From assembly GCF_024169515.1 (NCBI RefSeq), contig NZ_JAMKCQ010000001.1, positions 930,001-994,000 of the forward strand: a DNA stretch of 64,000 nucleotides, written 5' to 3'. How positions within the stretch are numbered: the first letter of the stretch is position 1; each line of letters opens with the position of its first letter. The position numbers were made by a program, and so were the translations under genes. The notes under the pieces were generated by a model. That model made no database searches, was not told the DNA's origin, and worked only from the letters and a program-made list of their open reading frames with translations. The stretch comes from Erwinia aphidicola (lineage in GTDB: Bacteria; Pseudomonadota; Gammaproteobacteria; Enterobacterales; Enterobacteriaceae). This document shows, in pieces, positions 1 through 11,580 of this stretch.

Positions 1-1
1 C

Positions 2-562
2 AGCTACACCAATACGCCGGCGGATTTTAATATTGAAGGTCGCCTGGACAGCGAGTTTCCCGCCGCCTGGGCCGAATGCGAAGATGAGCTGATCGAACAC
101 GACCGCCGCACTCAGGCTTCTAACAGCCGGGTGGCGGTGATTGAGACCCACTACTGGTTCGGTCAGAAAACCTTAACGCCGTACGTCAGCGAGAAGCTGC
201 CGCTGTATGACGAGCGCGGCGAGTATATCGGCGTGGCCTGGAATGCCAGGATCCTCGATACCATGTCGCCACTGAAATACATCACCCAGCAGAAGCCGGG
301 GGTGCTGACCACCGAAGTCAGCAGCGATCTGTTCACCCGCTCCGAGCTAGATACGCTGTTTTTAATGCTGCAGCGCCTGTCGACCAAGGAAATTGCCCGC
401 ATTTATAACCTCAGCCATCGCACGGTAGAAAACCGTATTTACAACATCTACCAGAAAGCTGGCGTGCATACGCTGAGTCAATTTGAAGAGTACTGTCGCC
501 ACACCGGGCTGGACAACTTTATACCGGACCGCCTGATCGAAAAGGGCATTCAGTTTATTTAA
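2..562 (+). CDS. LuxR-type DNA-binding regulator, N-terminus cut off by window edge
   Basis: The frame is open from base 2, so the gene starts before the window; a GTG at 131 is only an internal codon. The last 75 or so residues hold a LuxR/FixJ-type helix-turn-helix (STKEIARIYNLSHRTVENRIYNIY). The part before it, with DERGEYIGVAWNARIL, looks like the end of a PAS-like sensor domain. The family binds DNA as a dimer in response to a ligand or contact. It stops 22 bp before the permease gene on the same strand, so the two are probably one unit and the regulator may control transport. The ligand is unknown. Confidence 0.8.
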   Translation, partial: SYTNTPADFNIEGRLDSEFPAAWAECEDELIEHDRRTQASNSRVAVIETHYWFGQKTLTPYVSEKLPLYDERGEYIGVAWNARILDTMSPLKYITQQKPGVLTTEVSSDLFTRSELDTLFLMLQRLSTKEIARIYNLSHRTVENRIYNIYQKAGVHTLSQFEEYCRHTGLDNFIPDRLIEKGIQFI

Positions 563-584
563 CTTTTAAGCAAGGAACCTCTCT

Positions 585-1883
585 GTGATCCGTATTGAAG
601 ATTACCCGCTCGAGCGCGTGCCGGACAATAAGCGCGTCTCATTTCTCAGCGTTGCGGTGGTGCACATGGGCATGCTCACCGCGCTCGATCAGTTTATGCT
701 CGGCGCCGTGCTGGGTGACTCCATGAGTCTGGCCTCGGCCTTTATCGCTATTCTGGCCGGCAGTGTGATTTTCGGTATTGTCACCTACGGACTGGGCTAT
801 GCCGGGATGCGCGAAGGAATTTCCGGCAGCCTGCTGGCGCGCTGGTGCGGATTTGGCCGTATCGGGTCGGTGCTGATTGGCCTGGTGGTGGCGGTCAGCC
901 TGCTGGGCTGGTTTGGCATTCAGAATGCTATCTTCGCCAAGTCGCTGAACTTTGCGCTTGGCGGCGTGCTGGGCTTCCCGCTGGCGGCCAGCCTTTCCGG
1001 CCTGCTGCTGACGGTGCTGGTCACCTTTGGCTTTAAGGCGCTACGCGTCACCGCACGCATTGCCGTGCCGCTGTTTATCTGCCTGGTCGGCTTTATCTCC
1101 TTCCATACACTGGCTGGCCACACCCTGCAGCAGATTATCGACCTGCCGCCAAAGGGCAGCCCGCTGACCATCAGTGCGGCAATCACCATGGTGGTGGGCG
1201 GGGCGATTGTTGCCAGCCTGATGACCCCCGACCTGACGCGCTATTCGCGCTCGTCGAAGCACGTGGCGGGTATAACCCTGATGACCATTATTGCCGGGGA
1301 GTTTATCGTGAACGGGCTGGCGATTATGATTGCCCGCACGCTGCAAACCGCTGATGTGGTGACGATTATGTCGCAGGTCGCGGGCGGCGTTGGCCTGCTG
1401 GTGGTGATCCTCTCCACCCTGCGCGTCAATGACCTTAACCTTTACTCTTCGTCCCTTGGGGTGATAAACGCCGTTGAGGGCATCTGCGGCGTCAAGCTGC
1501 AGTACCGTTACACCACGCTGGTGATTGGCCTGCTCGGTACGCTGCTGTCGGTGCTGGGCATTCTCGACCGCTTTGTCGACTTTCTGACGGTGCTGGGCGT
1601 GGTGTTCCCACCGATCCTCGGTATCATGCTGGTCGATTATCTGCTGCTGCGCAGCCATCGCGCCGCACTGGATAGCAGCCGCGCCGCTGGCAAGCTGCCA
1701 ACGGATGCCGAGACGCCGGTGATTGGCTGGACGGCGATTGTCGCCACGCTGATAGGAAGTGTGATTGGCCTGATGACCGAGTGGGGCGTACCAACCATCA
1801 ATTCGCTGCTGGTGTCCTGTGTGATCTACATCGTGCTATCGCTGGCGCTTCGCCGCAACCGCGTGGTGCAACCTTCCGTATAA
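585..1883 (+). CDS. NCS1-family cytosine/purine permease (CodB-like)
   Basis: A 432-residue polytopic inner-membrane protein with about 12 hydrophobic segments. The N-terminal pattern (PDNKRVSFLSVAVVHMGM) and the internal SLMTPDLTRYSR are typical of NCS1 nucleobase symporters of the CodB type. The start is GTG at 585, preceded by AAGGAA. It should import a nucleobase or related heterocycle with H+ or Na+. No deaminase (codA) lies downstream: the gene ends at a hairpin and the next gene converges on it. The substrate is therefore not fixed by context. The linked upstream LuxR-type gene is the likely regulator. Confidence 0.85.
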   Translation: MIRIEDYPLERVPDNKRVSFLSVAVVHMGMLTALDQFMLGAVLGDSMSLASAFIAILAGSVIFGIVTYGLGYAGMREGISGSLLARWCGFGRIGSVLIGLVVAVSLLGWFGIQNAIFAKSLNFALGGVLGFPLAASLSGLLLTVLVTFGFKALRVTARIAVPLFICLVGFISFHTLAGHTLQQIIDLPPKGSPLTISAAITMVVGGAIVASLMTPDLTRYSRSSKHVAGITLMTIIAGEFIVNGLAIMIARTLQTADVVTIMSQVAGGVGLLVVILSTLRVNDLNLYSSSLGVINAVEGICGVKLQYRYTTLVIGLLGTLLSVLGILDRFVDFLTVLGVVFPPILGIMLVDYLLLRSHRAALDSSRAAGKLPTDAETPVIGWTAIVATLIGSVIGLMTEWGVPTINSLLVSCVIYIVLSLALRRNRVVQPSV

Positions 1884-1889
1884 ACGTTC

Positions 1890-1914
1890 AGGGCGACGCA
1901 CGCTGCGTCGCCCT
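1890..1914. terminator. Bidirectional hairpin between convergent genes
   Basis: A perfect 11-bp stem (AGGGCGACGCA / TGCGTCGCCCT) with a CGC loop lies between the stop codons of the permease and the fepE-like gene. The T-run after it is weak, so it may act as a 3' end stabiliser as well as a terminator. Confidence 0.65.
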
Positions 1915-1925
1915 GCTGTTCCTGA

Positions 1926-3068
1926 TTACTTCACGCGCTCAGGCAGTAAATCAATCGTCTGGCTGCGCCTCTTCATCACGCTGTTCAGCAGTACCCAGGC
2001 ACAGCTTGCCACCAGCCCCGCCAGAGCAAACAGAACCGCAATCAGCATCCGCTTCGGACCATCACGCTTAATGGGCTCGTAAGGCGCACGCATGTACTTG
2101 AACGGCTCAACGGTCAGCTCATCAATTTTCAGGTTGTTCAACTTTTCAATATACAGGCGTCGGTTTTGCAGGTCAGCGCTCAGTTGCGACGGGTCGGTAA
2201 TTGACTTTTCAATCGCCAGTTTACGCTCCAGACCGTCGGCACCCAGGGTGACGGAAAAGTCCGGGTCATCCTGAATGGCAGTGCCGTTGCTCCAGGAAGG
2301 TTTTTTCAGGCCGGCAGAGCGGGCGATATCGAGGGCATACTGCAGGCGGTCAAGCTTAATCTGATGCAGATTTTTCGCCTGCACTAAATCAAATTCATAG
2401 CGCCCAATCTCTTTGCCTTTCAGCATATCAACCTGATATTTCAGGCGCTGATGCAGCTCCTGCTCCACCACCGTGGTGACATAGTTGATATAGCCTTCCA
2501 GCAGGTCGCGTGCGGCGGTGGGCGTTTCGGCGGTGTATTTGATCTCGTAATAACGGTACTCTTTTTTATCCCCGTCTTTGTCCTGCACCGAACTGTGCGA
2601 ATCGATATTGCCATTGAGAATGGCATTGATCAGGTGATTACGCATCTCCGGGCTGTCGGCTTTGTCCTGCACCAACTCTTTAAAATAGGTAGTGTTAACC
2701 AGATATTTTTCGCGCAGAGTGCGTGAATCGAAGTTGCGCATAAAATCAGACAGCAGCGAGTCCGGGTTGATATCGGTTTTGATATTCAGCACCGCCAGCT
2801 CGGTCAGTACCTTTTCCATGCTGCGCAGCTGCGGCGCTTCGGCAGGTACCAGCACAGTGGAGCTGGTCCAGCGCTGCGGCATCAGATAGCTGACGCCAAT
2901 CCCCGCCAATAATGCCAGCACGGTAAAACCCGCAATCAGATATTTTCGCTTTAGAATAATAGAGAGCAGCTCAAGCAGATCAATTTCGTCATCGGGGTGA
3001 GAATATGAATGGCCAGAATTTTCGATTCGCCGGGGGTGCGAATGCTCGTCAGAGGTGATGTAACTCAT
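1926..3068 (-). CDS. fepE: Wzz/FepE-type O-antigen chain-length regulator
   Basis: A 380-residue inner-membrane protein with the Wzz layout: an N-terminal membrane segment (about residues 44-64), a long periplasmic helical region, and a C-terminal membrane segment (about 345-365). The motifs KKPSWSNGTAIQDDPDFS and LGADGLERKLAIEKS and the tail KRDGP resemble FepE, the very-long-chain O-antigen regulator, more than WzzB. It should set the modal length of lipopolysaccharide O chains with Wzy. An SD (GGAAAGGAA) precedes the ATG. It stands alone, away from any O-antigen cluster in this window, as fepE often does. The symbol is by resemblance only. Confidence 0.85.
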   Translation of the reverse strand: MSYITSDEHSHPRRIENSGHSYSHPDDEIDLLELLSIILKRKYLIAGFTVLALLAGIGVSYLMPQRWTSSTVLVPAEAPQLRSMEKVLTELAVLNIKTDINPDSLLSDFMRNFDSRTLREKYLVNTTYFKELVQDKADSPEMRNHLINAILNGNIDSHSSVQDKDGDKKEYRYYEIKYTAETPTAARDLLEGYINYVTTVVEQELHQRLKYQVDMLKGKEIGRYEFDLVQAKNLHQIKLDRLQYALDIARSAGLKKPSWSNGTAIQDDPDFSVTLGADGLERKLAIEKSITDPSQLSADLQNRRLYIEKLNNLKIDELTVEPFKYMRAPYEPIKRDGPKRMLIAVLFALAGLVASCAWVLLNSVMKRRSQTIDLLPERVK

Positions 3069-3392
3069 AGGTTCCTTTCCTGTAAAACTTGCAATAGCTC
3101 AGGGCGGGAGACACAGCGACTATACGTTAACCGATTGATATTTAACGAAATACATCACATTACTGCCATCACATCCCTTGATGGGCATTAATGTAACACA
3201 GACTATTCTTATTTTAAAAATAAAATTAACCGCAAATTAATCGTTAACAAAAAGTTATTTACTGGCAAAAAAGAATTAATAGGCTTACCTAGCTTGCGTC
3301 TTATTTACTCGCGACAAGCTAAGAATTGTCCTGGTATGGCAAGCGTATTAACCTGGCGGCGAAGCATTATCGCCCCGCCGCCGGTTGCAGCA
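3069..3392. other. AT-rich intergenic region
   Basis: About 320 bp of AT-rich DNA upstream of the fepE-like gene and downstream of yceI. It presumably carries the fepE promoter. The open frames crossing it have no SD and no recognisable product. I see no RNA gene or repeat. Confidence 0.5.
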
Positions 3393-3977
3393 TTACTTCG
3401 CGTAAGCTTCGGTGCTGACGTGGATTTTCACCTCATCACTGACTGCCGGAACATACTTGTCGAGCTTAAAGTCAGAACGTTTGATGGTGGTTTCAGCATC
3501 AAAACCTATCGCCTGTTTTTTCACCATCGGATGCTCACCCTGCTTGTTCAGCACCGCGTGCAGGATCACCGGTTTGGTGATGCCTTTGATGGTCAGGTCA
3601 CCATACACGTCCAGCTTGTTCCCGTCTTTGCTGACCACTTTGCTACTGCTGAAGGTCGCCGTGGGGTATTTCGCCACGTTAAAATAGTCCGCGCCTTTAA
3701 ACTCGCTGGTCAGCGCCGCTACGTGCGTATCAATAGTGTCAATCGGCAGGCTAACCTGTACTTTCGATGCCGCCACGTTGGCCGCATCATAGGTAATTAA
3801 ACCAGTAACGTTAGAGATATCCGCCGTGGGGTTAGAAAAACCAAAATGGTTCCAGGAGACCACCACGGCGGTATGGCCCGGGTCGATATCATAATTTTGT
3901 GCTGCGGCCATGGTGAACTGAGAATAGAGTGCGGCGCTCATCAGCAGCGGCAGGGCGATCTTTTTCATTGCAGACAT
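3393..3977 (-). CDS. yceI: YceI-family periplasmic lipid-binding protein
   Basis: 194 residues, matching the usual YceI length. A signal peptide (MSAMKKIALPLLMSAALYSQ, cut near MAAA) is followed by YDIDPGHTAVVVSWNHFGFSN and later DYFNVAKYPTATFSS and GDLTIKGITKPV, hallmarks of the YceI lipocalin-like beta barrel that binds polyisoprenoid lipid. The exact role is unknown; relatives are induced by high pH or osmotic stress. The cytochrome gene (yceJ) that often precedes yceI is absent, so this is a monocistronic copy. Confidence 0.92.
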   Translation of the reverse strand: MSAMKKIALPLLMSAALYSQFTMAAAQNYDIDPGHTAVVVSWNHFGFSNPTADISNVTGLITYDAANVAASKVQVSLPIDTIDTHVAALTSEFKGADYFNVAKYPTATFSSSKVVSKDGNKLDVYGDLTIKGITKPVILHAVLNKQGEHPMVKKQAIGFDAETTIKRSDFKLDKYVPAVSDEVKIHVSTEAYAK

Positions 3978-4133
3978 TCAGGGGCATCCTGTTAGTAGAG
4001 TGACCTTTGAAGTCTGCAAGAGAAAGCGCGCCAGTGATATTGAAGATATTTGACCGCGACGTTCAAAAAAGCCACCTAATACCGGCAGGTTAATATCCCG
4101 ATAACTTACTGTTTATATCGGTGATTATATTTA

Positions 4134-5156
4134 TTACGTCCGCCCTTTATACGGCCCGGCCGCCACTGAATCACGCAGCACCAGCTGGCCATTGAATGCT
4201 GGCAGCGGTGCGGTTGGCTGACCATCCAGCATCAGCACCAGTTTTTCCAGCGTGTGTTTGATCATCTCGCCAACCGGCACATGTACCGTGGTCAGCGGCG
4301 GCACAAAGAAGGAGGCCATCGGGATATCATCAAAGCTGAGCAGCGACACATCCTCAGGAATGCGTTTACCGCTGGCGTACAGCGCCCGCGCCGCGCCAAT
4401 TGCCATATCGTCGTTGCTCGCCACCAGCGCGGTAAATTCAACTGCGCGCTGCAGCAGCAGCTGTCCGGCTTCAAACCCGCTAAGCGGTGTCCAGCTGCCG
4501 TGAGCGACTAGCCGTTCATCAAACGGCAGATGATGCGAATGCAGAGCCGCACGATAACCGTTGAGTCGGCTGGTGCCGGTCGGCGAACCGGGCGAGCCGG
4601 CAATAAACGCGATGTCGCGATGCCCCTCGGCGACCAGGTAATTAACCGCATCAAAAGTATTTTGCTCGTGGGCGGCAAAGACGCAGTGCTGCGGATGCTG
4701 TTGCAGCTGACGATTGACGACAATAATCGGCTTGCTGGTTTGCTCAATAATCTCATCCAGCTCGGCGGTATTGAGAAAGCGCGGATAGATAATGATCGCA
4801 TCACAGCGCAGATCGAGCAGGAATTCGATGGCCTGGCGCTCCTGACGGGCGTCATGCTTGCCATCAGCGAGGATCAGCTGGCGCCCATGCTGCTCGGTGA
4901 CGGTGGCTGCCTGAAATAACAGTTCACTGAAATAGGGGCCGTTATATAAGGTATTGGTCACTACCAGCCCGATATTTTGCGATTTACTGGTGGCCAAATT
5001 GCGCGCCAGCAAATTAAGACGATAGCCCGTCTCTTCAATCGCCTTAAATACTTTATCCTGGGTAGTTTTACTGACGTAACTGTTTCCCGCTAATACCCGG
5101 GAAACGGTGGCTTTTGATACGCCCGCTTTTTTCGCAACATCCAGCATAGTAATCAT
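4134..5156 (-). CDS. ascG: LacI-family repressor, AscG-like
   Basis: 340 residues. The N-terminal helix-turn-helix MLDVAKKAGVSKATVSRVL and hinge are followed by a periplasmic-binding-protein-like effector domain (LGLVVTNTLY-type start, ASNDDMAIGA, SFDDIPMASF). The sequence resembles E. coli AscG along its length. AscG represses the ascFB genes for aryl-beta-glucosides (arbutin, salicin, cellobiose). It is divergent from the PTS/GH1 operon, and a matching palindrome lies at 5439-5452, which supports local control. Confidence 0.9.
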   Translation of the reverse strand: MITMLDVAKKAGVSKATVSRVLAGNSYVSKTTQDKVFKAIEETGYRLNLLARNLATSKSQNIGLVVTNTLYNGPYFSELLFQAATVTEQHGRQLILADGKHDARQERQAIEFLLDLRCDAIIIYPRFLNTAELDEIIEQTSKPIIVVNRQLQQHPQHCVFAAHEQNTFDAVNYLVAEGHRDIAFIAGSPGSPTGTSRLNGYRAALHSHHLPFDERLVAHGSWTPLSGFEAGQLLLQRAVEFTALVASNDDMAIGAARALYASGKRIPEDVSLLSFDDIPMASFFVPPLTTVHVPVGEMIKHTLEKLVLMLDGQPTAPLPAFNGQLVLRDSVAAGPYKGRT

Positions 5157-5438
5157 TGAGGCATCCTGAAGACTAATTCCTGTTTGCCATAATACCCTGT
5201 TTTATCACCTGCCCCAACCTGATGTAGTAACAGCATGAAATTATTAGCTTTGTTGAGGTTCACTGTTGCCCTCCTTCGACTTTAATGCTGATAGATCCGT
5301 GAGTTAATAATAATTAAACTCGCTGATAACCTGCAGGTAACCTGATTAAAGATATATCTATTACCAGCATAAAACTGAGGTTTTACTCGGGCGATAACGG
5401 GCGATTGGGATCGCGCTCACAGAACGATTCAAAGAATA

Positions 5439-5452
5439 TGAAACCGGTTGCA
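5439..5452. promoter_or_regulatory. Likely AscG operator
   Basis: TGAAACCGGTTGCA is a near-perfect palindrome of the kind LacI/GalR proteins bind and is close to what I recall as the AscG consensus (TGAAACCGGTTTCA). It lies 53 bp before the IIB start, inside the 348-bp divergent region 5157-5504. The rest of that region is AT-rich and should hold both promoters. Confidence 0.6.
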
Positions 5453-5504
5453 GAAACGGGGTTCTTTCGGCTATTTATTAAAAAAACCAGACCGGAGAAC
5501 AACC

Positions 5505-5828
5505 ATGAATAAGATCTTACTCTGTTGTGCTGCAGGTATGTCCACCAGCATGGTGGTACAGCGAATGGAAAAATCCGCGCAGGAAAAAAATATTGATGTT
5601 GAGATCAATGCCGTAGGTTTTGATGAGTTTAACCAGCAGATAGGCAGCTACGACTGCTGCCTGCTTGGCCCACAGATCAAGTACAAGCTGGTAGATTTCA
5701 AACCGATCGCCGACAAGCTGCACAAACCGATTGCCGTTATCAACATGATGGATTACGGCATGATGAACGGCGAGAAGATCCTTACCGACGCGCTGGCAAT
5801 GATTGCCAATAACGGGGCAGCAAAATGA
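5505..5828 (+). CDS. PTS lactose/cellobiose-family IIB component
   Basis: 107 residues from the ATG at 5505, preceded by GGAGAACAACC; a longer frame from 5448 lacks an SD. CCAAGMSTSMVV matches the PTS cellobiose IIB phosphocysteine loop; Cys8 should take phosphate from IIA and pass it to the sugar bound by IIC. It overlaps the IIC start by 4 bp (ATGA), so the two are translationally coupled. First gene of the five-gene beta-glucoside operon. Confidence 0.93.
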   Translation: MNKILLCCAAGMSTSMVVQRMEKSAQEKNIDVEINAVGFDEFNQQIGSYDCCLLGPQIKYKLVDFKPIADKLHKPIAVINMMDYGMMNGEKILTDALAMIANNGAAK

Positions 5829-7147
5829 GTCGCCTCAGCGAGAAGCTGTTTGGCGTCATTGAGAACCGCATCAGCCCGATTGCGGCACGCTTATCCAGCC
5901 AGCGTCACGTGGTGGCGATCAAGGACGGCTTTATCTCCTCGATGCCGTTTCTGATTGTCGGTTCGTTTATGCTGCTGTTCGCTCACCCACCGTTTGGTGC
6001 CGACAGCCAGTGGGCATTTGCCCAGTGGTGGCTCGGCATGGTTGAGCGCCACAGCGAACAGATTATGATGCCGTACAACATGACGATGGGCATCATGGCG
6101 GTATATATCTGCGCCGCCATCGCTTACAACCTGGCGATTAGCTACAAAATGAACGGCTTTATGGCCGCCTGTCTGGCGCTGATGTCCTTCCTGGTGGTGG
6201 CCGCGCCGCAAACTAACGGCGCGTTACCGGTCAGCTCGCTGGGAGGGGAAGGGATCTTCACCGCGATTATTGTCAGCCTCTACGCCACCGAACTGATGCA
6301 CTTCCTGCAAAAACACAATATCGGTTTTAAGCTGCCGGAACAGGTGCCGCCAAAGATCCGTCAGTCGTTCGATCTGCTGATCCCGATCCTGGCGATCTTC
6401 CTGACGCTGTTCCCGCTCAGCCTGCTGGTGCAGGATCAGTTTGGCATGCTGCTGCCGCAGGCGATTATGGCGATCTTCAAACCGATTATCTCCGCCTCGG
6501 ATTCACTGCCTGCCATTCTGATTGCGGTGCTGCTGTGCCACCTGCTGTGGTTTGCCGGGATCCACGGCGCGGTGATTGTCGGCGGTATTTTGCAGGCTTT
6601 CTGGCTGACCAACCTCGGGATAAACCAGCAGGAGCTGAACGCCGGGCAGCCGATTACCCAGATCTTTATCGAGCCGTTCTGGCAGTTCTTTATCGTGGTC
6701 GGCGGTTCCGGTTCCACGATGGGGCTGGTGTTCCTCTACCTGCGCAGCCGCTCGGCGCACTTGCGCTCAATCGGCAAGCTTGGCCTGGTGCCCAGCATGT
6801 TCAATATTAACGAGCCGATTATCTTCGGTTCCCCGGTGGTGATGAACCCGCTGCTGTTTATCCCGTTTATTACCGCCCCGCTGGTCAACGCGGTGATCGC
6901 TTACGTTGCCACGCGCACCGACCTGGTCAATCACGTGGTGTCGCTGGCACCGTGGACCACGCCCGGCCCGATTGGCGCGGCCTGGTCTACCGGCTGGGAT
7001 TTCCGTGCGGTGATCCTGGTTGGCGTGCTGATCGTGATTTCCACGCTGATCTACTACCCGTTTTTCAAGATGTACGAGCGCCAGTTACTGGCAGCAGAAG
7101 CCCCTGCCCCGTCCGAGGGTGAACTGAAAACAGTGGAGAATGCATGA
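5825..7147 (+). CDS. PTS cellobiose/beta-glucoside-family IIC permease
   Basis: 440 residues with about ten membrane segments, matching the EIIC domain of lactose/cellobiose PTS (CelB/ChbC type). Landmarks are SFDLLIPILAIF, LLWFAGIHGA and SMFNINEPIIFGSPVVMNP, the last a conserved substrate-binding stretch. It carries the sugar through the inner membrane while it is phosphorylated by IIB. Overlaps both IIB and IIA by 4 bp. The paired 6-phospho-beta-glucosidases point to cellobiose, arbutin, salicin or a related beta-glucoside. Confidence 0.94.
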   Translation: MSRLSEKLFGVIENRISPIAARLSSQRHVVAIKDGFISSMPFLIVGSFMLLFAHPPFGADSQWAFAQWWLGMVERHSEQIMMPYNMTMGIMAVYICAAIAYNLAISYKMNGFMAACLALMSFLVVAAPQTNGALPVSSLGGEGIFTAIIVSLYATELMHFLQKHNIGFKLPEQVPPKIRQSFDLLIPILAIFLTLFPLSLLVQDQFGMLLPQAIMAIFKPIISASDSLPAILIAVLLCHLLWFAGIHGAVIVGGILQAFWLTNLGINQQELNAGQPITQIFIEPFWQFFIVVGGSGSTMGLVFLYLRSRSAHLRSIGKLGLVPSMFNINEPIIFGSPVVMNPLLFIPFITAPLVNAVIAYVATRTDLVNHVVSLAPWTTPGPIGAAWSTGWDFRAVILVGVLIVISTLIYYPFFKMYERQLLAAEAPAPSEGELKTVENA

Positions 7148-7470
7148 TGGATATGGAAAGCACGGTGATGGAGCTGATCATTAACGCTGGCGAAGCCCGC
7201 TCCTGCGCGATGCAGGCGCTGCGCGCAGCCCGCCAGTATGACTGGCTGGAAGCGGACGCGCAGTTGACGGCAGCGACCGCGGCGGCAAAGGCAGCGCATA
7301 AGATCCAGACCGCCTTAATCGGTGAGGATGAAGGCGTTGGCAAGCTGCCGATGAACCTGATTCTGGTGCATGCCCAGGACCACCTGATGAACGCCATGCT
7401 GTGCCGCGAGCTGGCAGAAGAGATTATCCTGCTGCACCGCGAGATTGCGGCCTTGAAGCACAAGGGCTGA
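7144..7470 (+). CDS. PTS lactose/cellobiose-family IIA component
   Basis: 108 residues, all helical, typical of trimeric IIA-Lac/Cel. VHAQDHLMN (His76 first) is the conserved active-site stretch; one of these histidines accepts phosphate from HPr. The start overlaps the IIC stop (ATGA). Separate IIA, IIB and IIC chains make this a Chb/Cel-type arrangement although the regulator is AscG-like, whereas E. coli ascF is a fused protein of another PTS family. Confidence 0.92.
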   Translation: MMDMESTVMELIINAGEARSCAMQALRAARQYDWLEADAQLTAATAAAKAAHKIQTALIGEDEGVGKLPMNLILVHAQDHLMNAMLCRELAEEIILLHREIAALKHKG

Positions 7471-7474
7471 GGCT

Positions 7475-7510
7475 GCGGGCAGACCGAAAAGAGGGTCAGG
7501 CGCGCCTGCC
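7475..7510. repeat. Degenerate GTAGGGG-family palindrome
   Basis: GCGGGCAGACCGAAAAGAGG followed by GTCAGGCGCG resembles the ACCGAAAA/GGTC copies at 46859 and 49632 but has lost its right arm. It sits between IIA and the first GH1 gene. Confidence 0.45.
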
Positions 7511-7517
7511 TCGTTAA

Positions 7518-10553
<3,036 letters not shown>

Positions 10554-10567
10554 AGCTGGAAAACATC

Positions 10568-10691
10568 GGGGCGACCGAAAAAATAGTCGGCCCTGTTACT
10601 CCCCCCTCCACATCCTGTAGGGGCCGTCCGCTTTTCTGGTCGACCCGCATATCGATGCACAAGGTAAAACGGGCGAGGCATGCCTCGCCCC
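10568..10691. repeat. Cluster of three palindromic repeats
   Basis: Between the convergent GH1 and RpiR genes: 10568-10593 (ACCGAAAA type), 10617-10646 (GTAGGGGCC...GGTCGACCC) and 10671-10691 (GGGCGAGGCATGCCTCGCCC). Both forms of the repeat occur side by side. They may end transcription from both sides. Confidence 0.75.
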
Positions 10692-10701
10692 TGCGAGAAA
10701 A

Positions 10702-11580
10702 CTACGCTTTCTTGCCAATCGAACGGTGCAGATCCTGAATGCGTTTCATCGACTTCATGGTTTTTTGCGGCGCCGTGGATGCCACCGACATCACCAGCAT
10801 CTCCAGACACAGCAGCACCGAACCGTGCAGCGCCACTTTGCCGTTTTCCCCGCCGCGCGGGACGACGATCACCGTATGCGCTTCGCGACTGAAGCGTGAA
10901 TCCGGCGCATTGGTCAGCAGAATCGCCGGAATACCGAGACGCCGCGCTTCGGCCAGCGTGGTCAGCCCCTCCCGATGCGCCGACTTCTGCCCCATCATGA
11001 TCAGCACGTCGCCACGCTGCAGGCTCAGCAGCTGTTCTGCCAGCAGAATGCCGGTGCGGTTGAGCGCATAAGCCGGGGTGCCAATGCGCGTCATCATGCG
11101 CGCCGTATAGTCCGCCAGCACGCCGGAGGCACCAATGCCGAAAATCGCTATCTGCTGCGCCTCGGCCAGCAGCGCCACGGCCTGCGCCATCGCCAGGCGA
11201 TTTTTCGGCTCGCTTAATACTTCGCAGGCGCGCTGGTGCCCCTCAATGACGAAATCGATACTGGCATTGATATCGCAGGAGAGCGCGCTGACGGTGGTGT
11301 TCATCTTCTCCGCCGAGTTCAGTCCCGGCCCGAGAAAGCCTTCCATCGTCAATTTCACATCGCGCAGGCCAGCAAAACCCAATGCCTGAATGGCGCGGAT
11401 CACCGTCGCATCGGAGCTTTGCGTGGCGACCGCAATTTCCATGGCCGTATGTTCCAGTACCACGTGGCGATGTTCGTTGATATAGCTGGCAACGGCATAC
11501 AAACGGGGAGAAAGCTGATGCGCCCGTGCTCGAAAGCGCTCGCCGTACAGATCGGTGCGCCGGCGGCTGCCATGGCTCAT
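10702..11580 (-). CDS. RpiR-family HTH-SIS regulator, last gene of siderophore operon
   Basis: 292 residues. An N-terminal RpiR helix-turn-helix (residues about 15-85; TAMEIAVATQSSDATVIRAI) is joined to a SIS sugar-phosphate-binding domain (about 125-255; IFGIGASGVLADYTARMM, GDVLIMMGQKSA). RpiR proteins normally sense phosphosugars. The ATG overlaps the TGA of the iron-binding protein (ATGA), so it is translated as the fifth gene of the siderophore ABC operon, though it also lies near the beta-glucoside genes. Its effector and targets are unknown. Confidence 0.88.
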   Translation of the reverse strand: MSHGSRRRTDLYGERFRARAHQLSPRLYAVASYINEHRHVVLEHTAMEIAVATQSSDATVIRAIQALGFAGLRDVKLTMEGFLGPGLNSAEKMNTTVSALSCDINASIDFVIEGHQRACEVLSEPKNRLAMAQAVALLAEAQQIAIFGIGASGVLADYTARMMTRIGTPAYALNRTGILLAEQLLSLQRGDVLIMMGQKSAHREGLTTLAEARRLGIPAILLTNAPDSRFSREAHTVIVVPRGGENGKVALHGSVLLCLEMLVMSVASTAPQKTMKSMKRIQDLHRSIGKKA